Shown here one piece after another: positions 35,780 through 44,576 of a DNA stretch of 64,000 nucleotides. The notes beneath the pieces are model-generated. The model did no database searches. It saw only the letters and a program-made list of their open reading frames with translations, and was not told the origin of the DNA. The stretch comes from Tropicimonas sp. IMCC6043 (lineage in GTDB: Bacteria; Pseudomonadota; Alphaproteobacteria; Rhodobacterales; Rhodobacteraceae): contig NZ_SELO01000002.1 in the NCBI RefSeq assembly GCF_004146235.1, forward strand, positions 124,001 through 188,000, in the 5' to 3' direction. The stretch's first letter is position 1. The number at the start of each line of letters is the position of its first letter. The translations under genes and the position numbers were made by a program.

Positions 35780-36382
35780 TCAGTTCGGAGCGGGCTGAGG
35801 AGGCGGCGGCGGGACGCGACCATCCCTCGGGCCCCTGCCCATCCGCCCGTCTCCCATCCGCCCGTCTCCCATGCGGTCGTCCTGCATGCGGCCCCACCGC
35901 TCACTCCGGTTTGCGAGCCGGTCAGCGAAGGCCGCGCGTTCGGCAGCGTTCATCCCCTCGAGCTGGCTTGTCATGATCTCGACCCCGACCTGACGGCTGC
36001 GTGCGGCAAGATCGGCCTGCGCCTCCATCACGGCGCGAAAGCGATCCGCGTCGAACGGCTCGCTGCGGATCGCCTCGAGCGAGGCGATATAGAGCCGGCG
36101 CCACGCGTCCCGGTCCTCGCGAAGTTCGCCGCGATGCGACCGCGCCTGCCGGTCGAGGGCGCGCCGGTCATTCGAGTCCATCGCCAGGACGAAGGGGCCG
36201 AGGCCGAGTTCGCGCGCGATGATCCAGGGGTGATCGTCACCGCGAGACACGTTCAGATACGCGCCGCCAACTATGCCGATCACCGCCAGGTTCAGCGCCA
36301 ACGACAGGAAGAGAAGGATCCGCAACCCGGTCCGGCGACGCGGCGGGCGGGGCTCGATGGGCGTTGGGGTTTCCCCGGTCAT
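35780..36382 (-). CDS. periplasmic metal-sensor/CpxP-like protein (CnrX type)
   Basis: The 200-residue protein has one N-terminal membrane helix (about 20-42) and a helical periplasmic domain with the CnrX/ZraP/CpxP pattern (RELGLGPFVLAMDSNDRRAL, then FRAVMEAQADLAARSRQVG). The tail is rich in Met, Gly, Arg, Asp and Pro, including three Asp-(Asp/Gly)-Arg-Met-Gly type repeats, and could bind metal. It is the last gene of a three-gene unit with an anti-sigma-like protein and an ECF sigma factor. This matches the sensor role of CnrX in cobalt/nickel systems. The signal is not known. Confidence 0.75.
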   Translation of the reverse strand: MTGETPTPIEPRPPRRRTGLRILLFLSLALNLAVIGIVGGAYLNVSRGDDHPWIIARELGLGPFVLAMDSNDRRALDRQARSHRGELREDRDAWRRLYIASLEAIRSEPFDADRFRAVMEAQADLAARSRQVGVEIMTSQLEGMNAAERAAFADRLANRSERWGRMQDDRMGDGRMGDGRMGRGPRDGRVPPPPPQPAPN

Positions 36383-36394
36383 CTCAGCAAGCTC

Positions 36395-36778
36395 CTATCC
36401 ATCCGCCTGAACCTCGTCGAGATCGAGGATCGAGGCACTGAGCCCGACATCGTAGCCGTAGCTCTCGTTCAAGAGCGCCAGCGTCAGGCTGTCGAAGGCC
36501 GCCGGCGGATTGTATCCGATCCAGACCCCCGCGAGCGTCGCCGTCGCCAAGCCGGCCAGGGCCGGCCAGCCGCCAATCATGTCGATCAGGTTGCGCAGCC
36601 ATCCCCTGCGCGGCGCTGGCGCGGCCGGTGCGACCGCCGTCCGGGCATCCTGCTCGGCGTATCCATCGGCCAGCACCCGCGCCAGAAGCTCCGGCGACGG
36701 CTCTTCGCGCGCCGCTCGCAGCGCCTCGAAGCAGGCGTCCAGTTCCCGCTCCATGTCTTTCGAGATTTCAGCCGTCAT
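36395..36778 (-). CDS. membrane anti-sigma-like protein (CnrY type)
   Basis: The 127-residue protein has a cytoplasmic N-terminal half that is helical and acidic, a single membrane helix at about 70-90 (PALAGLATATLAGVWIGY) and a short periplasmic tail ending in acidic residues. It overlaps the sigma-factor gene by 11 bp and lies 12 bp before the periplasmic sensor gene. This layout suits an anti-sigma factor that holds the sigma factor at the membrane. No zinc-binding ZAS motif is present, so the role rests on context. Confidence 0.75.
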   Translation of the reverse strand: MTAEISKDMERELDACFEALRAAREEPSPELLARVLADGYAEQDARTAVAPAAPAPRRGWLRNLIDMIGGWPALAGLATATLAGVWIGYNPPAAFDSLTLALLNESYGYDVGLSASILDLDEVQADG

Positions 36779-37367
36779 CGCTCAACCCCAGTTCTGCACG
36801 CCGTCGCCCGAGCAGGGCGACCAGCGCGCGTTTGCCCCGGGCGGTCAGGCTTTCGACCGCCTCGATGCCGATTTCCATCACAGCGGCGATCTCGGGGTTC
36901 GACAACCCCTCCAGATGCCGAAGCACCACGGCCTGCCGCTGCCGTTCGGGAAGCTCCGACAGCGCCTGGTGCAGCGCCCGGGCCCTGCCGTCGGCGTGCA
37001 TCCGCTCCTCGACGGCCGGCTGCTCGTCGGCAGGCTCGGCGCCTTCGCCGAAAGCCTCCTCGATTCCCACGCCGCGCCGGCGCCTGAGCCGGTCGGTGCA
37101 GAGATTGGCCGCCACGCGGTAGAGCCAGGTCGAGACCTGTGCCTCGCCGGGACGCCAGTCGGGCGCCATTTTCCACAACCGCAACATCGACTCCTGCGCC
37201 ACGTCCTCTGCCTCGCTCCGGTCGCCCAGCATCCGCACCGCCAATGCCAACACGCGCGGCGTGAGCCGCAAGGTCAGGATGCGCGCGGCTGCCCGGTCGC
37301 CACCGGCGTATTGCGCCAGCAGGGCGTCGTCGGAGATCTCTGGATTGGCATCGAGAGGCATGGTCAT
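36768..37367 (-). CDS. ECF-type RNA polymerase sigma factor
   Basis: The 199-residue protein has sigma region 2 (about 20-90, with DVAQESMLRLWK) and region 4 (about 130-185, with LPERQRQAVVLRHLEGLSNPEIAAVM). A charged linker of about 35 residues joins them. As in other ECF groups there is no region 1 or 3. It is first in the sigma/anti-sigma/sensor unit and should activate this unit and probably other promoters. Confidence 0.93.
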   Translation of the reverse strand: MTMPLDANPEISDDALLAQYAGGDRAAARILTLRLTPRVLALAVRMLGDRSEAEDVAQESMLRLWKMAPDWRPGEAQVSTWLYRVAANLCTDRLRRRRGVGIEEAFGEGAEPADEQPAVEERMHADGRARALHQALSELPERQRQAVVLRHLEGLSNPEIAAVMEIGIEAVESLTARGKRALVALLGRRRAELGLSDDG

Positions 37368-37432
37368 GGCATCCGTGGCCTAGCTCCGTTTCTGTCCCGG
37401 TGGCAATGGCCCGGCGCGATACGGGGCGCGTG

Positions 37433-37448
37433 GCACGCGGCCGCGTGC
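37433..37448. repeat. 16-bp perfect palindrome upstream of the sigma-factor gene
   Basis: The self-complementary sequence GCACGCGGCCGCGTGC lies 66 bp upstream of the sigma-factor ATG and 21 bp after the stop codon of the EF-hand gene. It could be a regulator site or part of a transcription-ending structure. No U-tract adjoins it. Confidence 0.4.
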
Positions 37449-37468
37449 ACCCTTTCACGTCAGGCGTC

Positions 37469-38098
37469 TCACTGACGCCAGAACGGCATCTGATCGCCTC
37501 GCTGGCCCCTGCCACGGCCGTCAAAGCTGCCGCGATTGCCGAAGTTGCCGCGCATGCCGCGGACGTCCTGGCCACCGCGCGGACCGAATCCAACCATCTG
37601 CTGTGCAGCGGCGAACTCGGTTTCGCTCAATGCGCCGTCCCGGTCGCTGTCGAATCGGGCGATCATGCGCGCGCCCGGATCGGCGGCACCCGGCCGAAAC
37701 TGGCCGCGGCCGGCCTGGAGCGCGGCAAACTCCTCCTGGCTCACCAGACCGTCCTTGTCGGTGTCGAGCCGCGCAACCATCGCCTGCATACGCGAGGCGG
37801 CAACGCCAGCCCGATACGCCTCCATGCCGGCCTGCAACTCCGCGGCGCTGAGCTTGCCGTCCCCGTCCGTGTCGGCATCCAGAAAGCGCGCGGTCAGGCG
37901 CGTTTCGCCGAAGGTCCGGAATTCCTCGACCGTCACCTTGCCGTCCGCATCGGCATCGAGTTCGGCAAAGACGGGCGGTTGCGCGGGCACCATGAAGCCG
38001 CCGAAGGCCGGAGCATTTCCGCGCGCCTCGGCGCCCGTGGTTGCGGCGAGGCCGGCGAGGATTGCGGTGGTCAGAAGTGCATTTCGGGTCATGTCCAT
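37469..38098 (-). CDS. secreted EF-hand calcium-binding protein
   Basis: The ATG at 38098 gives 209 residues; an ATG six bases later is also possible. There is a signal peptide (about 1-25). Four EF-hand loops are visible: DADADGKVTVEE, DADTDGDGKLSAAE (irregular by two residues), DTDKDGLVSQEE and DSDRDGALSETE. The C-terminal tail is rich in Gly, Arg and Gln. It lies upstream of the sigma-factor operon on the same strand, 101 bp away, and is likely one of its partners or targets. The physiological role is not known. Confidence 0.85.
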   Translation of the reverse strand: MDMTRNALLTTAILAGLAATTGAEARGNAPAFGGFMVPAQPPVFAELDADADGKVTVEEFRTFGETRLTARFLDADTDGDGKLSAAELQAGMEAYRAGVAASRMQAMVARLDTDKDGLVSQEEFAALQAGRGQFRPGAADPGARMIARFDSDRDGALSETEFAAAQQMVGFGPRGGQDVRGMRGNFGNRGSFDGRGRGQRGDQMPFWRQ

Positions 38099-38295
38099 CT
38101 CCTGTTCTTGGTGTCGTCGTCTTCGGTGGCCTGTTCGCCTCCTTGTGCATCTCCAACGCGCCAGAAGAGCGTTTCCGTCGCGCGCCTTCGCGACATCGCG
38201 CCGCAAGGGCCCCACCGCCGCCTGCAAAGCCGCGCGAAAGCTGTCATCCTCGCCGGCGCGAACAGGATGCGACACAGGACAGAGAAGGAGACGTC

Positions 38296-38712
38296 ATGGC
38301 GTCGGGGGAACGGACGGATCGGGAACGACCGCTCAAGCAGGCACTCGTGCGCGGCTGGCACCGGCGCTGTCCGAATTGCGGCCGCGGACCGCTGTTTTCC
38401 GGCTATCTCTCGGTGGCCGACCATTGCCCGGTCTGCGACCAGCAGTTTCACCATCATCGGGCCGATGACGGACCGGCCTATATCACCATCCTTCTGGTGG
38501 GCCATCTCGTGGCGCCGCTGCTGATAACCTCCTACACCTGGTTCCACCCGGACCCGCTGATCATGGCAACGCTTCTCTCGGTGCTCTGCGTGACGCTGTC
38601 GCTCTACCTCCTGCCGCGGATCAAGGGGGCATTCATCTGCTTGCAATGGTCGCGGCGGATGCACGGCTTCGAGGCGGACGAGAGCGGCGCCGGCTTTCGA
38701 TCGCAGGGGTGA
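38296..38712 (+). CDS. DUF983 family membrane protein
   Basis: The ATG at 38296 gives 138 residues. Two cysteine pairs near the N-terminus (CPNCGRG and CPVCDQQ) form a zinc-ribbon-like unit. Two membrane helices follow (about 62-82 and 90-108). This is the DUF983 pattern common in alphaproteobacteria. Function is unknown; the family often lies beside Nudix and cytochrome-oxidase-related genes. Here a Nudix gene starts 2 bp after its stop codon. Confidence 0.88.
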   Translation: MASGERTDRERPLKQALVRGWHRRCPNCGRGPLFSGYLSVADHCPVCDQQFHHHRADDGPAYITILLVGHLVAPLLITSYTWFHPDPLIMATLLSVLCVTLSLYLLPRIKGAFICLQWSRRMHGFEADESGAGFRSQG

Positions 38713-38714
38713 GA

Positions 38715-39395
38715 ATGGCCGCCGGAACGGACAAGACGGCCATTCGCGACGCCGCAACAGTGGTGCTCTGGCGACAGGGCAATACGGGGGCCGAAGTGCT
38801 CATGGGCCAGCGCGGCGCGTCCGCGGCTTTCATGCCGGGCAAGTTCGTCTTCCCGGGCGGAGCGGTGGACTCGACGGATGCCGAGGTTCCGCTCGAGGGG
38901 CAGCCCGGCACGACCTGCCTGAGGCGGCTCGCGGTCGAGACCGACCCCGCCCGCATCCCGGCCCTGCTTGCGAGCGCCGTGCGCGAGCTCTGGGAGGAGA
39001 CCGGCCTGATCCTCGGCCGGCCCGCGCACTGGCAACCGACCGGCGACGACTGGACACGCTTTGCCGAAACCGGCCACGCCCCGTCCGCCGAGGCGCTGAC
39101 CTATATCTTCCGTGCGATCACCCCGCCGGGTCGGTCGCGGCGCTTCGATGCGCGCTTCTTCCTGGTTCCGGCGAGCGCCGTTCAGGGCGATCCGGAGGAT
39201 TTCACCCATGCCTGCGACGAGCTGAGCCACCTGCAATGGATCCCGCTGGCGCGTGTGCGCGAGTTCGACCTGCCCTTCATCACAACCATCGTATTGGCCG
39301 AACTGGCGCCGCTGATCGCCGCCGGCGGTCCGCCACCGAGCGTTCCCTTCGTGCGAAACGACGACATCGTATCGGGAATAACGCGGATCGCCTGA
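38715..39395 (+). CDS. Nudix hydrolase family protein
   Basis: The ATG at 38715 gives 226 residues. The Nudix helix core is AVRELWEETGLIL (about 90-102), preceded by the glycine-rich FPGGAVD loop of the CoA/NAD-type subgroup. It hydrolyses a nucleoside diphosphate linked to another group; the specific substrate is not evident. The gene is closely linked to the DUF983 gene, a pairing frequent in Rhodobacterales. Confidence 0.88.
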   Translation: MAAGTDKTAIRDAATVVLWRQGNTGAEVLMGQRGASAAFMPGKFVFPGGAVDSTDAEVPLEGQPGTTCLRRLAVETDPARIPALLASAVRELWEETGLILGRPAHWQPTGDDWTRFAETGHAPSAEALTYIFRAITPPGRSRRFDARFFLVPASAVQGDPEDFTHACDELSHLQWIPLARVREFDLPFITTIVLAELAPLIAAGGPPPSVPFVRNDDIVSGITRIA

Positions 39396-39400
39396 GCGGC

Positions 39401-40315
39401 TCAGACCACCAGGACCAGCACGACGACGCTGACCGTCAGTAGCGCAGCGCCCGCATACTCCCGCCGCGAGAGGCGCTCGCCGAAGAAAAGCGCGCCGCCT
39501 AGGATGGAGAAGATGAGCTCGGTCTGGCCGACCGCATAGACATAGGCGGCGTTCTGCAGCGCGAAGGCGGAGAACCAGCAGAAGCTGCCGGCCATGCTCG
39601 CCGCGGCGAGCGCCAGTCCGGGGCGCCAGGCGGCCAGAACGCGGGCGATCTGGCCCCGGTCGCGCCAGAGGAACCAGGCAAGCATGAGAAGCGCCTGCGA
39701 GCCGGTGATCAGTGTCAGTTGCCAGGCCGCCCGGAGCGCCAGCGGTGCGTCGCCCAGCGACAGCATGGCGCCGCGATAGGCCACTCCAGCCAGCGCGAAG
39801 AAGATCCCGCTCGTCAGCCCGAGCGCGGCGGAAGGCGTGACGAGGCGCCGGAGCGCGCCCTGTCCGGGAGGTGGAATGACGGCGGTCTCCTTCGACAGCA
39901 TCAGGAGCGCAACGGCGCCGAGCGCCAGTGCGGCGAGCCCGGCGCCCGAGGTCGCCTCGCCGAGGACGAGCCAGCCGACCAGCGCCGTCAGCAGCACCTC
40001 GGATTTCTTCAGCGTGATGCCGACGGCAAAATTGCGCCGCGAGAACAGCGCCACCACGCAGATCGTGGCGAGGATCTGACCGATCCCGCCAGCCAGCGCA
40101 AAAATCCAGAAGCGCGTCGAGAGCGGTGGCAGCTCCGTCCCGGTCGTCGCCGTCAGGAGCATCATCCCCACCGCCATCAGCGGTGCCGACCACAGGAAGC
40201 GCACCCACGTGGCCCCGGCTGCCGAGAGACCGGCCGTCTTCAGCCGCTTCTGCAGCGCGAAGCGGGCCGTCTGGAAGAACACCGCGGCAAGCGTGAAGGC
40301 GATCCAGATTTCCAT
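39401..40315 (-). CDS. EamA/DMT-family membrane transporter
   Basis: The 304-residue protein has ten hydrophobic helices arranged as two EamA repeats (about 1-135 and 150-300). Arg/Lys-rich cytoplasmic turns such as ALQKRLK are typical. Drug/metabolite transporters of this type export amino acids or other metabolites. It converges on the Nudix gene with 5 bp between stop codons and is 9 bp downstream of a small lipoprotein gene on the same strand. Confidence 0.87.
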   Translation of the reverse strand: MEIWIAFTLAAVFFQTARFALQKRLKTAGLSAAGATWVRFLWSAPLMAVGMMLLTATTGTELPPLSTRFWIFALAGGIGQILATICVVALFSRRNFAVGITLKKSEVLLTALVGWLVLGEATSGAGLAALALGAVALLMLSKETAVIPPPGQGALRRLVTPSAALGLTSGIFFALAGVAYRGAMLSLGDAPLALRAAWQLTLITGSQALLMLAWFLWRDRGQIARVLAAWRPGLALAAASMAGSFCWFSAFALQNAAYVYAVGQTELIFSILGGALFFGERLSRREYAGAALLTVSVVVLVLVV

Positions 40316-40324
40316 CCCGTGCCG

Positions 40325-40660
40325 TCAGTCCTGGCAGAACTCGGCCACCTGGCCGTTTTCCAGCAACACCTCATGGCAGCCGATGAGCGGGATGACCGGA
40401 GCGCAGGTCCGCGAGCGGGCGAGGCACTGGCCCTCGCAATCGGTGGCCGTCGAACAGGACTGGTTTGCGTCTTTCGGTGTCACGTAGCAGATGTTGACCA
40501 CGCCCGCGCTGCCGCTGCCGAAATTTCCACCGCGCGCTTCGCAGCGCGCGCGCGCCTGCTCGACGAAGGCTTGCGTGCCCTCCTCCGCCTCAGACGTGCG
40601 CGATCCCGAGAGCGGGTTGCAGGCGGCGAGGGCGAGAAGGCCGACGAGGACGAGGCGCAT
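40325..40660 (-). CDS. small cysteine-rich lipoprotein, function unknown
   Basis: The ATG at 40660 gives 111 residues; reading frames beginning far upstream overlap the aldo/keto reductase gene and are not supported. A lipobox (LALAAC, Cys14) marks it as a lipoprotein. The mature part has eight further cysteines, including CSTATDCEGQC, which suggests a disulfide-rich domain. It starts 12 bp inside the coupled region after the aldo/keto reductase gene. No function can be assigned. Confidence 0.75.
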   Translation of the reverse strand: MRLVLVGLLALAACNPLSGSRTSEAEEGTQAFVEQARARCEARGGNFGSGSAGVVNICYVTPKDANQSCSTATDCEGQCLARSRTCAPVIPLIGCHEVLLENGQVAEFCQD

Positions 40661-40671
40661 GGGGCTGCCTT

Positions 40672-41715
40672 TCAGAATGGCATCGGGTGGTCGCGATGGG
40701 CGGCATTGATCTCGTTCCGGACCTCCTCGGAGAGAGTCATCCCGATCCCCGCGAGGATGTGTTCGAGCTGGTCGACCCCGGTCGCCCCGAAGATCACAGA
40801 CCCCATAAAAGGCCGGGCCGCGCAGAACGCCAGGGACATGTGCACAAGGTCGAGCCCGTGCCGCTCCGCGATCGCCGCATAGGCTTCGACGGCCGCATGC
40901 GCGCGCGGGTTCGCCCGTCCGCTGAGATTGGCGTTGATCGACATCCGGCTGCCCGGCGGCACGGCGCCGCCGCGATACTTGCCGGTCAGCAGGCCGGTGC
41001 CGAGCGGGGAATAGGCCAGCAGGCCGACCTCCTCGCGAACGGCAAGCTCGGCGAGGTCGGTGTCGAACTGGCGGCAGAGCATCGAGTATTCGTTCTGGAT
41101 GGAGATCATCCTCGGCGCGCCGATCTCCGCGGCCAGCCGCAGCCACGCGGCGGTGCCCCAGGTACTCTCGTTGGACAGGCCGAAATGGCGCACTTTGCCC
41201 TCCCGCTGCAGGCGGGTCATCGCCTCGAGAACCTCAACTATGTTTGCCTCGATCTCGGCTTTCGTGCCGCCGCCTGGGACGTAGTCCCAATGCTGGCGGA
41301 AGTGAAAGGAGCCGCGGTTCGGCCAGTGCAGCTGGTAGACGTCGATCACGTCTGTCTGGAGCCGCTTCAACGACGAGTCGACGGCCTCGATCATCGTGTC
41401 GCCGTGGATCCCCCGCCCTCCGCGCACGGTGCCGCCGTTCTCGCCGGTGATCTTGGTGGCCAGAACAATCTCCCCGCGCCGTCCGGACGCCGCGATCCAG
41501 CGCCCGATGATCTCCTCGGTCCTGCCGACGGTCTCGGCCCGAACCGGGTTCACCGGATACATCTCGGCCGTGTCCACGAGGTCGATCCCGGCGTCGAGGG
41601 CCATGTCGATCTGCCGGTGGGCATCCGCCTCGCTTGTCTGGCTGCCGAAGGTCATGGTGCCGAGGGCGAACTGGCTGACCTCGAGATCCGATGTGCCCAA
41701 GAGTGTCCTGCGCAT
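40672..41715 (-). CDS. aldo/keto reductase (Tas type)
   Basis: The ATG at 41715 gives 347 residues, matching E. coli Tas (346). The AKR catalytic set is visible: Asp and Tyr in DTAEMYPVNP, Lys in LATKITGENG and His in YQLHWPNRG. The NADPH-binding end is conserved (GVDQLEHILAGI). Physiological substrates of Tas-type enzymes are uncertain; Tas can replace a prephenate dehydrogenase step in E. coli. Its stop region overlaps the small lipoprotein gene's upstream end only slightly. Confidence 0.9.
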   Translation of the reverse strand: MRRTLLGTSDLEVSQFALGTMTFGSQTSEADAHRQIDMALDAGIDLVDTAEMYPVNPVRAETVGRTEEIIGRWIAASGRRGEIVLATKITGENGGTVRGGRGIHGDTMIEAVDSSLKRLQTDVIDVYQLHWPNRGSFHFRQHWDYVPGGGTKAEIEANIVEVLEAMTRLQREGKVRHFGLSNESTWGTAAWLRLAAEIGAPRMISIQNEYSMLCRQFDTDLAELAVREEVGLLAYSPLGTGLLTGKYRGGAVPPGSRMSINANLSGRANPRAHAAVEAYAAIAERHGLDLVHMSLAFCAARPFMGSVIFGATGVDQLEHILAGIGMTLSEEVRNEINAAHRDHPMPF

Positions 41716-41854
41716 ATTCGCTCCTGTCTTGCTTTTGACGCCAAGGGATACCGCGCGCCGCCGTGAGGGCAAGCCCTGAACGACTGGAGCCCAACGGGGT
41801 CGCCGCAATTCTTCGGGAGTTTTCCAGGGCATCTGGCCCTGCTATGGGGGCGGC

Positions 41855-42220
41855 ATGACCACGCTTACGATCTGCATCACCTGCCGCAATGCCGAGACCC
41901 GCGAGAGCAAGCCGGGCGAGCCCACCGGCGAGTCCTTTCTCGCGGCGATCCGCGCCGCCACCGAGGGAAGGCCGTTCCGCGTCAGGAGCGTCGCATGCCT
42001 GATGGGCTGCGACCACGGCTGCAACATGGCGATCTCTGCCGAAGGCAAGCTCACTTATGTGCTCGGCCGGTTCGACGGTACCGCCGAGGATGCCGCGGCG
42101 CTCTCCGACTATGCGGCGCTCTACCACGAGAGCGAGACCGGCCGCGTCCCGTTCCGGCAATGGCCGCAAGGCGTGAAGGGGCATTTCATTGCCCGCGTCC
42201 CACCGCTCGACGCGGAGTGA
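41855..42220 (+). CDS. DUF1636 metal-binding protein of the cobalamin cluster
   Basis: The 121-residue protein has cysteines in TICITCRN and in SVACLMGCDHGCNMAI, a pattern of a ferredoxin-like or metal-binding DUF1636 protein. Genes of this family often border cobalamin or cobalt genes. Here it faces cobQ, with only 3 bp between the two stop codons. It may handle cobalt or be an iron-sulfur electron carrier; neither is shown. Confidence 0.85.
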   Translation: MTTLTICITCRNAETRESKPGEPTGESFLAAIRAATEGRPFRVRSVACLMGCDHGCNMAISAEGKLTYVLGRFDGTAEDAAALSDYAALYHESETGRVPFRQWPQGVKGHFIARVPPLDAE

Positions 42221-42223
42221 CGC

Positions 42224-43684
42224 TCAGCTTTCGTCGGCCGATTTCGCCACGGCGAGCAACCCGTCCAGATCCATGTGGCGTTCCAGATGCGCGGCCAGTG
42301 CGTCGAGCGTCTCCTCGACGCGGGCGCCATAGCCGAGAGCGGATGCCTGCCCGCCGAGACGGCCGAGGAAGGCCGCCCGGAAGCCGTCATCGGCAAAGAG
42401 CCCATGGAGATAGCTCCCCATGACCCGTCCGTCCCGCGAGATCGCCCCTTCCGGCCGCCCCGCCACCTCGGCAAAGGGCCGCGCCCGGTCCGGACCGTCG
42501 CTGCGGCCGATATGAATCTCGTATCCGCGGATCTCGCAGCCCGTGTCCACGTGCCGAGCATTGACCCGTGTGAGCCGCTTCTCGGGCACCATCTCGGTCT
42601 CGATGTCGAGCAGCCCCAGCCCCTCGGTTACGCCAGCCGGCCCCTCCAGACCGTCCCGGTCGACAATCCGCCGGCCCAGCATCTGGTATCCGCCGCAAAG
42701 CCCCAGCAACCGCCCGCCTCGCCGCAGATGCGCCGTGATGTCGATGTCCCAACCCTGCGCGCGCAGATAGGCGAGATCGCCGCGGGTGGATTTGGTCCCC
42801 GGCAGCACCACGAGATCCGCGTCGCCCGGGATCGCCTCGCCCGCCCGCACCATGCTGAGCCGCACCCCCGGCTCCTGCGCCAAGGGGTCGAGATCGTCGA
42901 AATTGGCGATACGCGACAGCACCGGGCAGGCAATGTGGAATGCCCCCGCCCCTTGCGTGCCGCGCAGGTCCAGCGCGTCTTCCGCCGGCAACCGCCCCGC
43001 CTCGGCAAACCACGGGACGAGCCCGAAGCCGCGCCAGCCGGTCCGCGCCTCGATCAGCCGGTAGCCGTCCTCGAACAGCGCCGGATCGCCGCGGAACTTG
43101 TTGATCGCGAAGCCGTGGATCAGCGCCGCGTCCGCAGGATCGAGCACCGCCCGCGTGCCGACAAGTTGGGCGATCACCCCGCCACGGTCGATATCGCCCA
43201 GCAGCAGCACCGGGCAGCCCGCCGCGCGCGCGAAACCCATATTGGCGATGTCGCCGGCGCGCAGATTCACCTCGGCCGGGCTGCCCGCCCCCTCGACCAG
43301 CACGAGATCCGCCTGATCGCCAAGCCGCTGGAAACTCTCCAGCACTGGCGCCAAAAGCCGCGGCTTCAGCCCCGCGTAATCACGCGCCGCCACCGTGGCC
43401 ACGCGCTGGCCCTGCACCACGACCTGCGCGCCGGTCTCTGTCTCGGGCTTGAGCAGCACCGGGTTCATGTCCACCACCGGCTCGACCCCGCAGGCCAGTG
43501 CCTGCAATGCCTGCGCCCGGCCGATCTCCCCGCCATCGGCGGTCACGGCAGCATTGTTGGACATGTTCTGCGGCTTGAACGGCCGCACGGCGAGGCCGCG
43601 GCGGACAAAGGCCCGCGCCAGCCCGGCGACCAGCATCGACTTGCCGACATTGGAGCCGGCACCCTGGACCATCAGCGCGCCCAT
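42224..43684 (-). CDS. cobQ: cobyric acid synthase
   Basis: The ATG at 43684 gives 486 residues. The N-terminal P-loop domain ([12 protein letters not shown]) and C-terminal glutamine amidotransferase domain (Cys in [13 protein letters not shown] in SYLHGLF) are complete. It amidates four carboxylates of adenosylcobyrinic acid a,c-diamide using glutamine and ATP. It is the last gene of the riboswitch-led operon and starts 5 bp after the yrhK-like stop codon. Confidence 0.96.
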   Translation of the reverse strand: MGALMVQGAGSNVGKSMLVAGLARAFVRRGLAVRPFKPQNMSNNAAVTADGGEIGRAQALQALACGVEPVVDMNPVLLKPETETGAQVVVQGQRVATVAARDYAGLKPRLLAPVLESFQRLGDQADLVLVEGAGSPAEVNLRAGDIANMGFARAAGCPVLLLGDIDRGGVIAQLVGTRAVLDPADAALIHGFAINKFRGDPALFEDGYRLIEARTGWRGFGLVPWFAEAGRLPAEDALDLRGTQGAGAFHIACPVLSRIANFDDLDPLAQEPGVRLSMVRAGEAIPGDADLVVLPGTKSTRGDLAYLRAQGWDIDITAHLRRGGRLLGLCGGYQMLGRRIVDRDGLEGPAGVTEGLGLLDIETEMVPEKRLTRVNARHVDTGCEIRGYEIHIGRSDGPDRARPFAEVAGRPEGAISRDGRVMGSYLHGLFADDGFRAAFLGRLGGQASALGYGARVEETLDALAAHLERHMDLDGLLAVAKSADES

Positions 43685-43689
43685 GCGGC

Positions 43690-43953
43690 TCACTTCCTGG
43701 CGTCGCCGGGCAGCGGCAGCCGGGCGAGGTGGAACTCGCGCAGGAACCGGACCGCGAGGCGCGCGGCGAAAAAGACCGAGCCAACGAGGAAAAGCCACGT
43801 TCCGGGGATCTGCCAGGCATCGAAGAAGAACATCACCGAACCAACGACGAAACAGAGCGCGGCGGAAAGGTCGATCATGGTGTAAAGCTTCTCGTAGAAG
43901 CCGTAGACCGCGATGTGATCCGGCCCGGCATCGTGCAGCCGCGGGTCGAACAT
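43690..43953 (-). CDS. YrhK-domain membrane protein
   Basis: The 87-residue protein carries two hydrophobic helices (about 28-45 and 52-70) with the YrhK-family [10 protein letters not shown] block. The family has no firm function. It overlaps the cobO stop codon region as ATGA and precedes cobQ by 5 bp, so it is translated with the cobalamin genes. A role in cobalt or precursor handling at the membrane is possible but unproven. Confidence 0.82.
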   Translation of the reverse strand: MFDPRLHDAGPDHIAVYGFYEKLYTMIDLSAALCFVVGSVMFFFDAWQIPGTWLFLVGSVFFAARLAVRFLREFHLARLPLPGDARK

Positions 43954-44576
43954 CAGAACTCGACCCCCGCCTGCGCCTTCACGCCGGAGCGGAACGGGTG
44001 TTTCAGGAGTTCCATCTCGGTCGCGAGATCGGCGATCTCGATCAGCTCCTCCTTGGCGTTGCGCCCGGTGAGCACGACATGGGTCATCGGCGGCTTGTGC
44101 TCTGTCAGGAAGGCGACCACCTCGGCGATGTCGATGTAGTCATAACGCAACGCGATATTGATCTCGTCGAGCAGCACCATCCGGTTGGTCTCGTCGGCGA
44201 TCAGCTCCTTCGCCTTCGTCCAGGCCGCCTGCGCCATCTCGATATCCCGCGCGCGGTCCTGCGTCTCCCAGGTAAAGCCCTCGCCCATGGCATAGAACGG
44301 GCAGGCATCGGCGAAATGCTCCTGAATCAGCGTCCGTTCGCCGGTCTCCATGCCACCCTTGATGAACTGCACCACGGCGCAGGGCATTCCATGCGCGATG
44401 CAGCGAAAGATCATCCCGAAAGCGGCCGAGGACTTCCCCTTGCCCTTGCCGGTATGGACGATGATGAGGCCCCGCTCCTCGGTCTTGCCGGCCATGATCT
44501 TGTCGCGCGCGGCCTTCTTCTTGGCCATCTTGGCATTGTGACGGTCAATCTCGTCGCGGTCTGTCGGTTCGCTCAT
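43953..44576 (-). CDS. cobO: cob(I)yrinic acid a,c-diamide adenosyltransferase
   Basis: The ATG at 44576 gives 207 residues. The BtuR/CobO P-loop is [14 protein letters not shown], and the Walker B-like [11 protein letters not shown] follows. It transfers the adenosyl group of ATP to the corrinoid cobalt. Its ATG overlaps the stop codon of a small 82-residue gene, and its own stop codon overlaps the yrhK-like start. Confidence 0.96.
   Translation of the reverse strand: MSEPTDRDEIDRHNAKMAKKKAARDKIMAGKTEERGLIIVHTGKGKGKSSAAFGMIFRCIAHGMPCAVVQFIKGGMETGERTLIQEHFADACPFYAMGEGFTWETQDRARDIEMAQAAWTKAKELIADETNRMVLLDEINIALRYDYIDIAEVVAFLTEHKPPMTHVVLTGRNAKEELIEIADLATEMELLKHPFRSGVKAQAGVEF

Noticed and set aside
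38041-38295. N-terminal extension of the DUF983 frame
   Set aside because: It would overlap the start of the divergent EF-hand gene and is Arg-rich without support. The ATG at 38296 gives the usual family length.
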